Origin: Cyclina sinensis
Taxonomy: Eukaryota; Mollusca; Bivalvia; Venerida; Veneridae
DNA length: 64,000 bases
Direction: 5' to 3'
NCBI GenBank assembly: GCA_012932295.1
Contig: JAAONU010000004.1
Span: 30,947,712-31,011,711, forward strand
The notes beneath the pieces were generated by a model. The model saw only the letters and a program-made list of their open reading frames with translations. It did no database searches and had not been told where the DNA came from. Within the stretch, counting starts at the first letter, position 1; the number at the start of each line of letters is the position of its first letter. Both the position numbers and the translations under genes were made by a program. Positions 23,961 to 36,494 of this stretch are shown piece after piece.

Positions 23961-24078
23961 ACCGTATTTCTAATATTTAAGTATTAATAACTAAATTTTA
24001 ATTTTTAAGATTCAAGTTATAAGTTTTAATAATTTACAGTTCATATTTAATTTTAAATGTCCCTCCAGGGCTTCCATA
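23961..24078 (-). repeat. Right terminal inverted repeat of the 16.5-kb transposon
   Basis: Exact reverse complement of 7544-7661 over 118 bp. It ends CCAGGGCTTCCATA and is followed directly by TGAACG. Confidence 0.93.
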
Positions 24079-24084
24079 TGAACG
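24079..24084. other. Target-site duplication, right copy (TGAACG)
   Basis: Six bases identical to 7538-7543, directly outside the right terminus. Confidence 0.88.
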
Positions 24085-25404
24085 CGTATTACAAAACCTT
24101 AAAACTTATTCTCATGTCCAAATCTGAATGAAATCAGTCTCCTAATATGGCGTGTAAAGCGTTGCAAAATTTGATTTTTGTCATTTGCATTTGATAATAC
24201 ATTCATTTGTATTGTTTATTCTTACGTTTATATTGCATATTCATCATTTGTATTGTATAATTCTCTATTTGTGTTGTATCCTGTGCATTTATGTTCTATT
24301 TCTGTTATTTGTATTTAATGTCTTCTATTTATATTGTAAACGGTTCCATTTATATTGTAGTTAGGTCATTTGTTTTCTAAAACTGATACGTGTGAATTCA
24401 ATACGCGATACCAATTTATGTTCTTCAGTTGCATGATGGATTTGTTTTAATTCTCTGCATGGGCGCAGCCATATTGCTCTTTCTCAACCAATAAAATCCA
24501 TGGACACAAAATAAACAAACAAATCCCAGAGTTCCGTTATACAATATAAATATGTCCACAAACAAGACTGAACACAAATGTAAAAGTATACAATACAAAG
24601 AAGCAAATATACAATACAAACTGACAGATTATGGAACATAAATGGGAAGTATACAATACAAATTAGATACAACAATTCAAATGGATATTATAAAATACAA
24701 AATTGAATTTATAGAACACAAAAAAAAATCAAATACAAATACAAATTATACAATATAAATAGGAAAATATTGAACACAAATGAAACGATATAGAATATAA
24801 ATTGACATTATACAATACAAATCAAAATTATAGAATAGAAATAAAGACATTATCAAATAAAATAATAAATTCATAAAGTATACCATACAAATACCAAAAT
24901 CGAATATTGCAACGCATTACACGCCATATCCTAACAAATATATTTATATCTATTATATTTTTGCATTGACAAACATTGTCCAAAAGAATATCACCTATTT
25001 TCATTATCAAAAATAATTGACCATATATTTCAGTACATCATGAACTTTTTAATTATTTTCAATAGAGAACAATTCTTACGAAAACGTATTATAGGTAAAC
25101 TTCTATTTGATTCCAGTAGTATGACAGGTTGATTAATTTTCCAACATACTTTTGATCCCATTCTGTGTCCCTCAACACCTCATAAAACTTACTTCATCAC
25201 TTAGCCGTTCATTATGACAAGCACATCAATTCATTGGTGGGTATTTAATGTAAAAAAAAATCAAAACTGTTTAGGAAATAGAACAAATGCACTAAATCGT
25301 ACACAGAGGGTACAGTTAGATATTCATTAATGCTACAAATAAATTAATAGGATGAATTTGTTCTTGTTTAAACATAAATCCAGCAGTGTATTCCATGTTC
25401 ATTA
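24085..25404. other. Intergenic DNA with ACAATACAAAT-rich sequence
   Basis: No gene. From about 24170 to 24880, simple phrases such as TTTGTATTGTATA and its reverse, TATACAATACAAAT, recur on both strands, making the region partly self-complementary. The open frames here at 24425-24675 are by-products of that composition. Confidence 0.45.
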
Positions 25405-28400
25405 TCAATTTCTCTTGCATGAGCAATAGCTTGGTATTAACACTTGATCAAAAAACACAGAGCGGCCGTCAAACACAAGAACAGTCCTAACACTTTCTTC
25501 CAAGACACATATCCCGTCGCATTCGCCAACGTCTCTGAAATGTATAGAAAATATACCCAAGAGCTTTGTAACGGGTTCGCATACACACAATACAGTCAAA
25601 CCCTTTGAAATGCATTCAAAGGAAAATGATGCACATTCTGAAATATACTAAACAAAATGACGCACCCTCTGAAATATATTCAATAAAATGACATACTCTC
25701 TGGAACTTAAAAAAAGGAAAATGACGTACTCTGAAATTATTAAGTAAAATGACGCAAACTTAAAAATACGATGACGTACCGTCTGGTATGTATTCAATAC
25801 TTAGAGGGTCAAGATGACTCTTAATCGCTTACCTGTATCCCATTGGTCAAGTTTCACAATTTTAATTGTGTAAGTTTATTTTGTATTCAGTGGTTTGTAA
25901 AAATATTAAAGTTTTGAAAACACAATCATGCAAACATGGCAAATATGCTTATTTGGGCGCCTGTACCTTTGGAACCCATGATGTGATCAGGCTAGTTCAG
26001 GAAAAGAAAGGAGATGTAATGTTTATAAATGTGTTAATATGAATCGAATGCAAGCAAAAACTATTATGTAAGGAAGAAAAAGAAAATAACCCCTGTGACC
26101 TTGACCCCAGCGATCTATTTTGAACCCTGGTGATTTTGACTCTGACTCCAGTGAATGGTAGAGGTTCATAAAAAGTGTCTATAAAGCTAAAAGATCTAAA
26201 AGATCTGTCAATAAATAAAGGCTCTTTGACAGAAAGCAGAAAATGTTTTACATGTATTACATGTATTAACCATCATGACCTTGACATTGACTCTGTGACC
26301 TCAATCTCCACCCAAGGGTAGAGGTCCATTCGTAGAACCTTCATACCAATTATCTAAGATATTGGTCAATAAATGAAGACTCTATGAGGTAAAAAACCAT
26401 TTTAAGCCATGATGACTTTGACTCCAGCTAATGGTATAGGTACATTAAGGTATGCAAAATGATGCCTAATACCAAATATCTTAAATATCAGTCAATAAAT
26501 AAAGGCTCCGTAACAAAAAAGTATTTCTCTATTATTAGTTCCGGTGATCTTGATCCTAGTGATCTCAAACTCCATCCAAGGATAAAGGTCCTCACATGTT
26601 ACCTTCATACCATATATCTAAGAAATCGGTCAAGAAATGAAGACTCTATTAGTAGAAGTAGGAAAATCTATTTTAAGCCTTGGTGACCTTGACTTGACCC
26701 CAGAAAATAGCAGAGTTTCATTCCAGTTGCCTATATACCAAATATCTAAGAAATTGGACATTGATAAAGATTACATGACGAAAAATTAAACAGTGTGTGT
26801 TTAGCCTTGGTGACCCAAGGAGCCCAGCCAATTTTGACGCCAGGGTCAAGATTTGAACAAATTTGGTAGAGGTCACTAGGCCATGTTACACACATGTCTT
26901 TATACTAAGCCTTCTGATTTCTGACTAGATTTTTTTAAAAAGTATTTCCTATGCAAGTCTTTTGAAAAAATCAGGCAACCCCTGAAGTGGGGTCATTTTA
27001 ACACCAGAAGCATAGTTTGAATAATCTGTGTAGAGGTCCTCTAGATGATGTCCCATGCAAAATATCTAAGCTCTAGGCCTTGTGATGAAATAGGAATAGT
27101 TTTAAAAGTTTTCCGTAAATATCGGTACGCCCATTTAAAATCAAGTGACCCACAGGGCGGGGCCATTAATGACCCCAGTAGCATAATTTCAGATATCTTT
27201 GTAGAGGTTTTCTTGGTGAACCTTTATGGCAAATATCGATCTACAGGTCGTATTAGTTTCAGACAAGAAGGTTTTTGAAGTTCCATGTAATTATAAGCAT
27301 ATTTAAAATCATGTTGCAGGGGGAAACTTTGATTCTTGAGTCATGATTTGGATAAACTTGGTAAAGGTCCATTAGACGATGATACATACAAAATATCTTA
27401 GCTTTAGGTCTCTTGGTTACGGAGAAGAATATTTTTTTTAAGTTCTCACTTATAAAATTTATTTAAGCTCCTGTGACCGAAATCTGCAATGGACTAGAAC
27501 CATTTGAACAACTTTGATGGCAAATTTATATAATTTCTTTGAAGTAATTATTGACGACGGACGCCGACGGACGCTTAAAAAGACACTCTAACATATTTTA
27601 ACGTACCCTCTGAAAAGCATTCAGTAGAAAAATGATGTACCATCTGAAATGTATGCTATTAGATAACGTACCCTCTGAAATGCATTCAAAAGAAAAATGA
27701 TGTACCATCTGAAATGTATGCTATTAGACAACGTACCCTCTGAAATGCATTCAAAAGAAAAATGATGTACTATCTGAAATGTATGCTATTAGATAACGTA
27801 CCCTCTGAAATGAATTCAACACAAAATGACGTTTCATCTGAAATGTATGCTATTAGATAACGTACCCTCTGAAATGTATTTAATAAAATGACGTTTCCTC
27901 TGAAATGTATGCTATTAGAAAACGTACCCTCTGACATGTATTTAATAAAATGACGTTCCCTCTGAAATGTTATGATGTACCCAATGAAATGTATTCAATA
28001 AAATGACATACTCTGAAATGTAGCCAAAGGAAAATGACAATGACCAGTGACTAGACATCATAAACATAAATGACAAATGACCAGTGACTAGACATCATAA
28101 ACATAAATGACAAATGACCAGTGACTAGACATCATAAACATAAATGACAATGACCAGTGACTAGACATCATAAACATAAATGACAAATGACCATTGCTAA
28201 TGCTATTTTTAAGTGGGAATTTGATGAACAGTAGCTTGTATGTTTTAAAGGTTGACCAAGCATTATATAAGACAATAGATTTACATATTTTACCTAAAAA
28301 GTTAAGCAATGACGTGCCTCGTCGTGCTTTACAGCATATGAATTTATAATTGACTTGAAGATTACCATGTTACTTACATACATTCAGCTTGTGTTATAAA

Positions 28401-29612
28401 CTGATAACGTGGTTTCCCTGTGCCGATTAAATGTACGACGTTTCGTCTCTGACCATACACATTTCTCAAAGTATAGTTGATGTGTGACACTTGTTTTCTG
28501 TAAAGACAATCCATTCTTTATCCGCGGACGTCGGCCAAACAAACGTTCTATATTTGTCACGAAGAAATACTTTCAAAGGTTTCTTCTATTGCAAACTTAA
28601 AAACTGTTTGTAATTGCAGTAGAGTTTCCCGGTTATATTACTTAAATTTGTGTATAATTGCATAGTCTGTAACTCGCGGTACACATTCCCAGTAACTACA
28701 AAAAATACCATTCTCATGATTATTATGAGCTAAGGGAAGTAACTCTTCGTCCAATGATATTCCGCATTACCAATGAATTACGTTGTCATAACGTCATACA
28801 GGGTTTTTTGTTACTTGAAATAGACGCTTTTCTCCGCTTGAAGTTTTAACATGTCCAAGACCACGCTACTGAAGTCCTTCGAAATCCAATAAAAGTACTT
28901 CATTAAGTATTTCAAGTATGAACATTTTGCACCCAAAATTTCTACGGTCGATGAAAGAGTTGAAACGGAATGGATCGAGCATCAGTTTCAGACGGTGATA
29001 CAATTAACAAGCAAATTCGTTGACTTGTTATTCCCCGCCGAATGATACAAAATCATTAGAATGAAGCTGTATTATAGACCTTTTATGTACATCTTTGATC
29101 TTGCAATTTGAGTGACAAATCAGTTTGGTATATTTATCTATAATGATAGAATGCTCATAAACACTGAAATACGCCAAGCAGAAATAGATATTATAGTAGA
29201 TGACGTCATTTTGAGAGATATGATGTCAATACATTATTATGACGTTGTGTAATGCCGTTGCTTCATTCATTAAAAACATTACTCAGAATTACAATTAATG
29301 TAGTGAGGCTTGCAGTTTATGCTGATAATATAATTTATTGAATCCATTTAGACCGGGAATGAACATATATTTACTCTGATTTATTTTGCAAAAACAATGA
29401 AAATAAAAGACAATTGTATAAGTTTGAAAGAAATAAAGAAACATACCACTACCCCCCCCCCCCCCCCCCCCCCCACTTTTAAAGATTTTCTCTGTTAAAA
29501 AGACACACAAAAGCACTCCTTTATTCACAGAAATAATCACGAAACGTACATCATTAATAAATAAATATGATGTTAATATCTCTGTTTTGTCCATTCTATC
29601 CCCATTTGCTAT

Positions 29613-29651
<39 letters not shown>

Positions 29652-32600
29652 AAATAGGGAGAGAAAACGAAATGCCAAAGAAGTTGCTTCACTGTTTTTT
29701 CCTCTTTTTATTTTCATTTTTTCATTCATTCTCAAAAAGCTGCGAAACAACGGTAACAATTTTTTGTCTAAAATATTGTTTTAAAAAGTAACACAGGGCC
29801 ATAACTCAACTGTTCATGAGGGGATTTCGATGGAATTTAACATGCATCTGTTCTCATCGACATATACACTAGCATAGTTTCATTAAAATCTAACAGAACA
29901 GTTCTAAGATGGCTCTGTGCAGACATTTTCCAGTACAACATGTTTATTTGAAAATAACAAAGGGTAATAACTCAACAAGATCTAAGACTTCCGGACGAAA
30001 GGCCACCTTTAAAATGAAATCTCAGAATTACGAATTTCATTTCTTAATTACGATATGCTATTTTGTAGAACCGAAATAAATTCGGAATAAAGAATCGTAT
30101 TTTTACTATTTTAGAAATGTGGTCAATGTCACTTGAAGGGTTTTGTATTATTAAGTATATTACTGAAAATAGTATTATCATTGAAAAAGATTGGCTGCCT
30201 GAAACTTAAGTGCTACAACGAAACATATCTTTTTAAATATATTATTGTTGTCACATTTAACAGGCATGAAACAAACGTGACGCAAGTTTTGAAATTAAAT
30301 TATCAAACAAATTAGTCGCAGCTGCACTAAATGATGCAATTTCGTTTGTAAAACTAGTGTGATATAACAAGAGTCAAATACAAATGTATTTCCAAAGTAT
30401 TAAATACCACTGTTGGTAAACGTTAAAGAATTTTGCGAAACCTAAGTTTCGCTGCCAGAATTAACGTTACTAAAGGTTTTCATTAAACGTTTCTTAATCA
30501 AACTTACGTGACGCAACACGAATCACCGTCTCCTTTGGAACCAACAATATGTTCAATATCTTTCACACCTTCATTGTAGAGAATCAGGTCCCTATCTAGG
30601 TTAAATATCATCTGTGTCACTAGGAATTGAAATTTTGTTAAAAACAATCCTGGATACCTGGCTTCAACTTCAGAGAAACTGAAAACAAATAAAAGTAGTT
30701 CTTACATTAGTGTGATATGGCCATTGGTTTTAAGTAACTTTTAACACCTTGAAATAGACGAGAAAAACCACAAGGACTCGGTGTCGGGTAAAACTGGAAA
30801 GGCTCAGGTCAACATACACGGTATCCCTTCGCTACCTCACTTCGACCTTTACCTGTGTTCGACCGGCCCCGGAAAATACCTAAAACACGCACAGAACGCG
30901 ATATTTCCGGTCACGCGCGCGGTTTTTGTTGACGGAAGTGAACAGAAACGTCAACAAATTAAAAATAATCAGAAATGGAAATCCGCACGGTAAAAATTTG
31001 TCTTTATTGTCCAAAACAATGTATTTCAGTCCATTTTTACTATTCCCAAAATTTCACTTTTCAAAAACATGTTTTCACCCCAAAACTTCTAATGATAACT
31101 GTGTCTGCTGCGTCTGACATGTTTTACATATTACCAGGGCCCACCATGAACTGTTATTGATTTTCTTGTAGTATACTGCAGATAATAAACTGCGCTTCAG
31201 TAACACCACTGTTGTTATTAACGTTGGAACATTTTTAAGGCAGAAAATTTAGGTTTTATGTTATTAGGACCTTCTCTCAGACCCTGGTTTGTTTTATTTC
31301 AGAGGAAAGAAGTTGTCAGAGGCCCTTACAGGACTTATGACTATGACAGTTTAAGTAAAGCATACATTGCTGTGAAAGAGTGCAAGTTGTCTGTCAGGAA
31401 AGCATCTGTCACATATGGAGTACCAAAGACAACACTTTTAGACAGACTAAGTGGCAGAATTGACATTGATGTTGTGAAACCTGGCACTTCCCCTCTCTTT
31501 TCTCAAGAGCAAGAGGCCCTTCTAGCAAGGCATTTGCAGACCATGTCTGAAGTGGGATATGGCTACAGCCGCCAGGAAACAATTAACCTGGCATCAGACT
31601 ATGCAGACAGTCTTGGCCTCAGGGACCGGGCATATCCACTCACAGACCGATGGCTATACAAATTCCTTAGTCGTTGGCCAGAGTTAAATGTTAAAAAACC
31701 TAGGAGTTTGGAGGTAGCAAGAGCTAAATGCGCAACTAGGGAGGCTGTTGATACTTACTTTGACTCTCTAAATAACATTCTAGTAAAGTACTATCTCATA
31801 GCAAAGCCTCATTTGATCTACAATATTGATTAAAAGGGGTTGAGTACAGAGCATACACCACCAAAGATCATATCTGGGAAGTTCTACAAAACACAGGCTG
31901 TCACCTCTGGAAAGTCCAGGACTGTAACTATGACAGGCTGTGTAAATGGCATTGGTCAGCAGGTTCCCCCTTTTTTTGTCTTTCCGGGAGCAAGAATGGT
32001 AGATTCTCTGATGGAAGGAGTCTCTCCTGGAGCTAGTGGTACAATGTCTCCTACTGGTTGGTCAAACTCAGAGGTTTTTTCTTCATACATGAAAGACCAT
32101 CTGCTGAAATATCTACCTCCTAGATGTCCAGAAGAACCTGTCCTCATATTCTATGATGGACATAAAAACCATGCTTCTCTTGGTCTTATTGAATGCGCAA
32201 GATCAGAGAATATCATCCTGTCTGTTTTGCCACCCCATTGTAGTAATCTCCTGCAGCCATTGGATGTGAGCTGTTTTGGACCCCTTGAAGTTGGTTGTAA
32301 TGCTGCTGTGCATAACTACATGCGGGAGTCAGGTGGGCGTCTTGTCACTCGGTATGTTGTTGCCCATTTAGCCTGTAAGGTCTACACTGCCACTCTTACT
32401 CCATCAAACATTCAGTCAGCATTCAGGAGGACTAGGATATACCCGTTTAACCCCAGAGTAATCTCTGACCATCAGGTAGCTCCTTCTACATCATTCCAGA
32501 AGGATTCTGATGCAGATCCAGAGTCTTCCAACTCACTTCCCTTTGCTGCAAAACGTTTCCTTCTTGAACGAGGGGGAAAAATTCTAGAAAATGTACAGAA

Positions 32601-35600
32601 GGCCACCAAAAGTAGAAACACCCTAAGCAAAGTTATTGGGGGTAAAGCAATTACTGAAGAAGATGTAGTTGCGAAGATTAAATCTCACACAGAGCAGTAT
32701 GGGCCAAACAAGAAATCTTTAAACAAAGAATCAAACAAAAAAAGACAAGGACTTTCCCCAAAGCCAAGTACATCAGGCATTGCTAAAAAACCTAGAAAAA
32801 TTCTTGCCCCAGTTGAAAACATAGAGAGGTACTGGAATCTGAAAAGAGTGTTGTATGTAGAAGGTTTTCACCAGACACAAGTAAAAGTCCCTATGTAATA
32901 ATTGTTTTCTGGGGCCAGTGTGATCAGTGTAAAGACTGGATACACTTTTCATTCTGTACCAATGTTAAAGTTCTCAGGAGGGGAGACACTTTCTTGTGTC
33001 CCACCTGTGAAAAACTGTAACTGACCCATTGACACACAAAAACACAACTGTAAATAAGTTAAACTGTTTAAAAAGTTAAGTTTGTTTGTTAAAAACTGTT
33101 TTACAGTGAATACCTAACATGAACTGTTCTAGACTACTAACTTTTTGTGTGAAGTGTAGAGAAATGTGCATGTGACCTCATTTACTGTACTACGGTCGAA
33201 GCCATGTTGGATTCCTACGCCATGCTGTCTTTCAGGTAACACGTTTCATCGCCTTGGTTAACGAGCCTCTGAAGGTATGACATACGACTAATAGTGTCTT
33301 TAAAATCAAAATGCATTATATTTTCACTAGCAGGTCGCTTATTTACAAATGTTGTCTTTGTTATATGCGGTTCTTGGTTAATGTCTTAAGCGGTCGAACT
33401 GAGGTAGCACTGGGATATATATAGAAGTGGATACCAGAAGTCATTTTAAGTGCTGTTTCTAGGCATCAATCTCACGGGTTGCATGCACACCTGGAACCAA
33501 GAAATCAGGTCTTTCGACCATGGTTCCCGTCATCAAAATCTGGACTGAACGCACAGTAACATAAAATGGAAAGATGAAGTGGTTTACCTTGTACAATTAC
33601 ATAGTACATGTATATGTGGTTATCGTCACTTTCAGACATTCAAATGATTACCTGCACAGAGTACATATGGAAAAGACGATAGAATTCTGTTTCAAATGCA
33701 TTTGATTAACAACAAAAAAGAGAGAGATCGCGTTCTTTAAAATTTGACCATGTAACAAATACTTCATCATCATTTACAACGTAGATCCTGTTTTTAAGAG
33801 AAATATGTAAAGTCTGCACTAGAAACTGAGGTTTTCTTTACCAAAAGAATGTTTTACATCTGTTAAAAAACATGACGCTTCTAAAGATGTTACATAAGTA
33901 CACGGCATAAAACATAGTTTATCACGGAAGTTTATCACGAACATTTATTTCACTCAGATACCTGAGAATTCACCGAAAAGCTAAAAACAAACATTCTTGT
34001 AAAACACAGAACGCAGGATAATTAACACAGACACAAACATATCCCGAAACATGAGTTACAAAATGGTCTGTTTGATTTTTACTTCATGCAAATGTTAGAC
34101 CTTATTCAAATAGTACCAAGAAAAACGATAAAATAAATAGCCTGCTTACTTTGTGGTTACTTTCACCTTCTGTAAAGAAGAAGAAAGAAAAAAATATCAA
34201 CAATACCTTTCGTGATTCAAATTGATACAGCTAAATAATATAGAAATGTCAACATCAGCAAGAAAATATATTCCTGCTCGTTCTGGATTTTGGAATGTTC
34301 GACATAATGTTTTTTTCTGTGTCAGATAATCGGTACAACTACACTTTTATATAATAATTTAAAGTTTTCGTGTTTTTCTGGATTACTTGAGTGAAGTTGC
34401 GTGTTATGTGATTGAATTAATCACAGAAGTTTTACCAGTGTAAACAAGTTGGAGGAATTCGTAGATAATTTTAGGTATATGTAGAAAAAAACCAACGGGA
34501 ATGCAACGCCGTTTTCCGGCACCTTCCGTAAACACTATTTTATGTATGATCTTAAACGGAAAACGGTCCATGTGCTAAGCATAATGTCTGTACTCAATAA
34601 ATGCATCGAAATCTAATGCAATTCTTGTCGTTTAATCCTCCTAGCGATTTTTAAATTGCTACCGTGACGCTTTGTCGAAGACAGCTAATTACTGTTACCC
34701 AACGACACATACTATATACGGTCTCTTGTCCTTTACCAAATTTTCGGCGCGGGGACTACATTTGGTGCATTTCGTCCCTTTAAACCTTTTTGAAGTTGTT
34801 AGAAAAAGGACTTTTTGTTGTTGTTTGTTTACCTACATGTACGCTGTCTGTAAATAAATAAAGGGAAGTTACTGTGTAGATAAGTGAATGGGGTGCACTT
34901 TGGGGGAAAAAGTAGTACGGCACAGTAAAAATTATATTTTGTAGATTTCACTAGTGGCTTATAAGAATATTATCTACTGTTATATTACAGTTTAACACTG
35001 AAAAGTATTAAATAAAATTGCTGTAAACATTTTATACAATGGCGCAAAATAGTATCTCTGTTTACTTGATGTAAATAAATGACCGGAAGATTGCGCTATA
35101 GCCCGTCTTGTTTTAATTGCATGGTAAGAAATATATACGGTCGGAGGCTAAACCAGTCGTCACAAAAAGGTCGCATCAATGTACAAATGTAGGAGGATAA
35201 AATATCTACACTTATTTGAAATATTATTGTTTACGTTCTTGGTACAGTATGTTAATGTTAAAACAATTTTTGTTCATATATGGCTGCAGAAAAGCACAAA
35301 CTGTGGCAATATTTATGAGATAAGCCAAAAACCAAAGTATCTGAAATAGATGTAGAAAGAAAAATCCTCTAAGACAAAGATCAATAAAAATAATACTTTG
35401 ATGAAAAATTTAGTTTGTTGCATGTTATACTGCATTTATCTGGAATTGTGCTCTGGGATGGTACAGCAAATTGAACGATTTTGAGTAAAAACATAAATAA
35501 TAAATGTAGTGTTTGTTGAGATTGAAGGAGAAATATTGCTTGTTTATCATTATGTTGGTTTAATGTCTCTTTACTTTGTAAGTGTTTGAATATTAAATAT

Positions 35601-36494
35601 GAAAATTTGTTCATAAACCTCACGTGTTGAGTGTGATAATCTTCAATATGAGATCATCATCATCATCGTCGTCGTCTCCATCATTATCATCATCGTCATC
35701 ATCATCACCACCACCATCATCATCGTCGTCGTCATCATCATCACAATGATGCATTTCTTAATTAAATGATGATCAGTGAAATCTAGGTTAGATATCAAAT
35801 GAAAAGATCAAACGATTTATACCACAATTTATCAATATCATCTTAATATTAAGTATTTATTTCCGGTATAAATTAGAATGCATTCAAATTAGTGTACTAT
35901 CAATCTGACGTTATAACTTTTAAACGAAGAAGGTTTTTTTTTTGCAACTTCTGCTTTAGATTTCTGAATTTATAAAATTTATCTGATTCTATGACGGCAT
36001 TGTGTTCATTGAGCGAGAAAGAATACTCAAGTCTTGTTTGAAAGTTTTTCATAATATACTAAGAAATTTTTTTTATCTTAACTCTTCACTATGAACAGAA
36101 ATTCTAATGTATTGTAGAAATTCTACTTCATCTGAGAAACAAAAACCTAGTACCATTATAAAGATTACCTTATAAGATCAAACAGAGTTGTATTATCTAC
36201 TATTCCTGCGAAAGAACGACAGTTAGTTAACGTGTCCCCTCTCTTAAACTCTCGGATGTACCGGAGAAGTTATTTCAGAATATATAGTAGAAATAAAAAG
36301 TTGCTGATTTACTAGACTTACCTGTATCTGTCACACCACACTTCAGTACAATCATTGCTCAGCCCTATCTCAGTTTGAGCTTTCTCTTCAACGGTAATCT
36401 TGTCTGAACCAATCAGATCTTTGTAAGACACACGTAACAAAGTGACGAAACAAATAAAAACCGTTACGTAACAAAGAACTGTTGTAAATTGCAT
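25405..36494 (-). CDS. Secreted cystine-knot-like protein, gene 2 of the cluster
   Basis: Four coding exons on the minus strand: 36322-36494, 30508-30678, 28378-28497 and 25405-25534. All introns are phase 2 with GT/AG ends; total 594 nt, 197 aa, the same length as gene 1. Exon 1 starts MQFTTVLCYVTVFICFVTLL, a signal peptide, and holds CTEVWC. Exon 2 is exactly the size of gene 1 exon 2 (171 nt), with YPGLFLTKFQ and GDGDSCCV. Exon 3 has INYTLRNVYGQ and YQFITQAEC. Exon 4 has GECDGICVLE and ends PSYCSCKRN. The nine cysteines are conserved. The gene spans 11 kb because intron 1 holds a 2.6-kb pogo-like element and intron 3 holds minisatellites and a decayed dispersed repeat. Function as for gene 1: a likely secreted ligand, family not certain. 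Confidence 0.82.
25590..25799. repeat. Diverged tandem repeat, CCCTCTGAAATATATTCAA units (left part)
   Basis: About six diverged units of 30-35 bp with the phrases CTCTGAAAT and AAAATGACG. The same units resume at 27597, after the inserted repeat. It lies in intron 3 of gene 2. Confidence 0.6.
25800..27585 (-). repeat. Decayed AGCTCACCTG-family repeat, reverse orientation
   Basis: It opens AGAGGGTCAAGATGACTCTT and CGCTTACCTGTATCCC, and ends GACGACGGACGCCGACGGAC. Internal phrases such as CAAATATCTAAG and GGTAGAGGTC recur. It interrupts the CTCTGAAATG tandem array, so it inserted after the array formed. No coding capacity. Confidence 0.6.
27597..28030. repeat. Tandem repeat, about 65-bp unit x 6
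   Basis: CGTACCCTCTGAAATG recurs at 27602, 27667, 27732, 27797, 27861 and 27923. Each unit has two half-units with CTCTGAAATG and ATCTGAAATGTATGCTATTA. It lies in intron 3 of gene 2. Confidence 0.88.
28034..28195. repeat. Tandem repeat, 37-bp unit x 4
   Basis: CCAGTGACTAGACATCATAA recurs at 28044, 28081, 28118 and 28154, with a partial fifth copy at 28191. It lies in intron 3 of gene 2, next to the 65-bp array. Confidence 0.92.
29452..29474. repeat. Poly-C tract (23 bases)
   Basis: An unbroken run of C, liable to length error in assembly. It lies in intron 2 of gene 2. Confidence 0.95.
29617..29648. repeat. (AT)n microsatellite
   Basis: About 16 AT dinucleotides in intron 2 of gene 2. Confidence 0.95.
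30824..33415 (+). mobile_element. pogo/Jerky-like DNA transposon in intron 1 of gene 2
   Basis: The left end TCCCTTCGCTACCTCACTTC and right end (reverse complement TCCCAGTGCTACCTCAGTTC) match at 20 of 24 positions, with TA on both outer sides (30822-30823 and 33416-33417). The span of 2,592 bp holds one transposase gene in the same direction. The transposon is antisense to the host gene. Confidence 0.72.
30975..32898 (+). pseudogene. pogo/Jerky-type DDE transposase, interrupted
   Basis: Two exons: 30975-30989 (MEIRT, donor GTAAAA) and 31303-32898 (after TTTATTTCAG), both phase 0, 537 codons. The N-terminal part has a Psq-like helix-turn-helix (LSVRKASVTYGVPKTTLLDR) and a CENP-B-like DNA-binding region (SPLFSQEQEALLARHL). 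The DDE core follows, with YNID, FPGARMVD, IFYDGHKNH and LLQPLDVSCFGPL. One TAA (31831-31833) directly after YNID replaces the glutamate codon expected in this family motif (GAA to TAA). Past the stop at 32898, another frame continues with CDQCKDWIHFSFC and LCPTC (to about 33019), the PHD-finger-like tail seen in relatives, so a frameshift near 32860-32880 probably cut it off. Dead copy with two lesions. Confidence 0.82.
33416..36321. other. Intron 1 of gene 2, right part
   Basis: No further exon or identifiable element seen, apart from an ATC/GTC microsatellite at 35653-35748. Short open frames (34672-34857, 35381-35623) have no support. Confidence 0.45.
35653..35748. repeat. (ATC)n / (GTC)n microsatellite
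   Basis: A mixed trinucleotide tract of ATC, GTC and ACC over about 96 bases. Confidence 0.92.

Larger units (their letters stand above)
7544..24078. mobile_element. 16.5-kb DNA transposon with 118-bp TIRs, transposase and kinase cargo
   Basis: The first 118 bp (7544-7661) are the exact reverse complement of the last 118 bp (23961-24078). Both ends read TATGGAAGCCCTGG going inward. TGAACG flanks both ends, so the whole 16,535-bp span moved as one unit. It carries an intact DDE integrase-type transposase on the minus strand (20431-21699) and an interrupted kinase gene on the plus strand (7710-14825). Each starts a few hundred bases or less inside one terminus, or is predicted to. The transposase type, 6-bp duplication and TA-starting ends agree with what I recall of the IS3EU superfamily; this needs a search. 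The rest is nested repeats: a long-TIR MITE, SINEs, AGCTCACC-type repeats, a Tc1 element and a CAGTAAAACCTG MITE. Perfect TIR identity implies a recent insertion. Confidence 0.88.

Noticed and set aside
31258..31302. ATG at 31258 as start of the pogo transposase
   Set aside because: It lies in the intron, before a good acceptor at 31302; exon 30975-30989 gives a better N-terminus in phase.
31956..32147. Antisense ORF in the pogo transposase
   Set aside because: Shadow of the DDE core.
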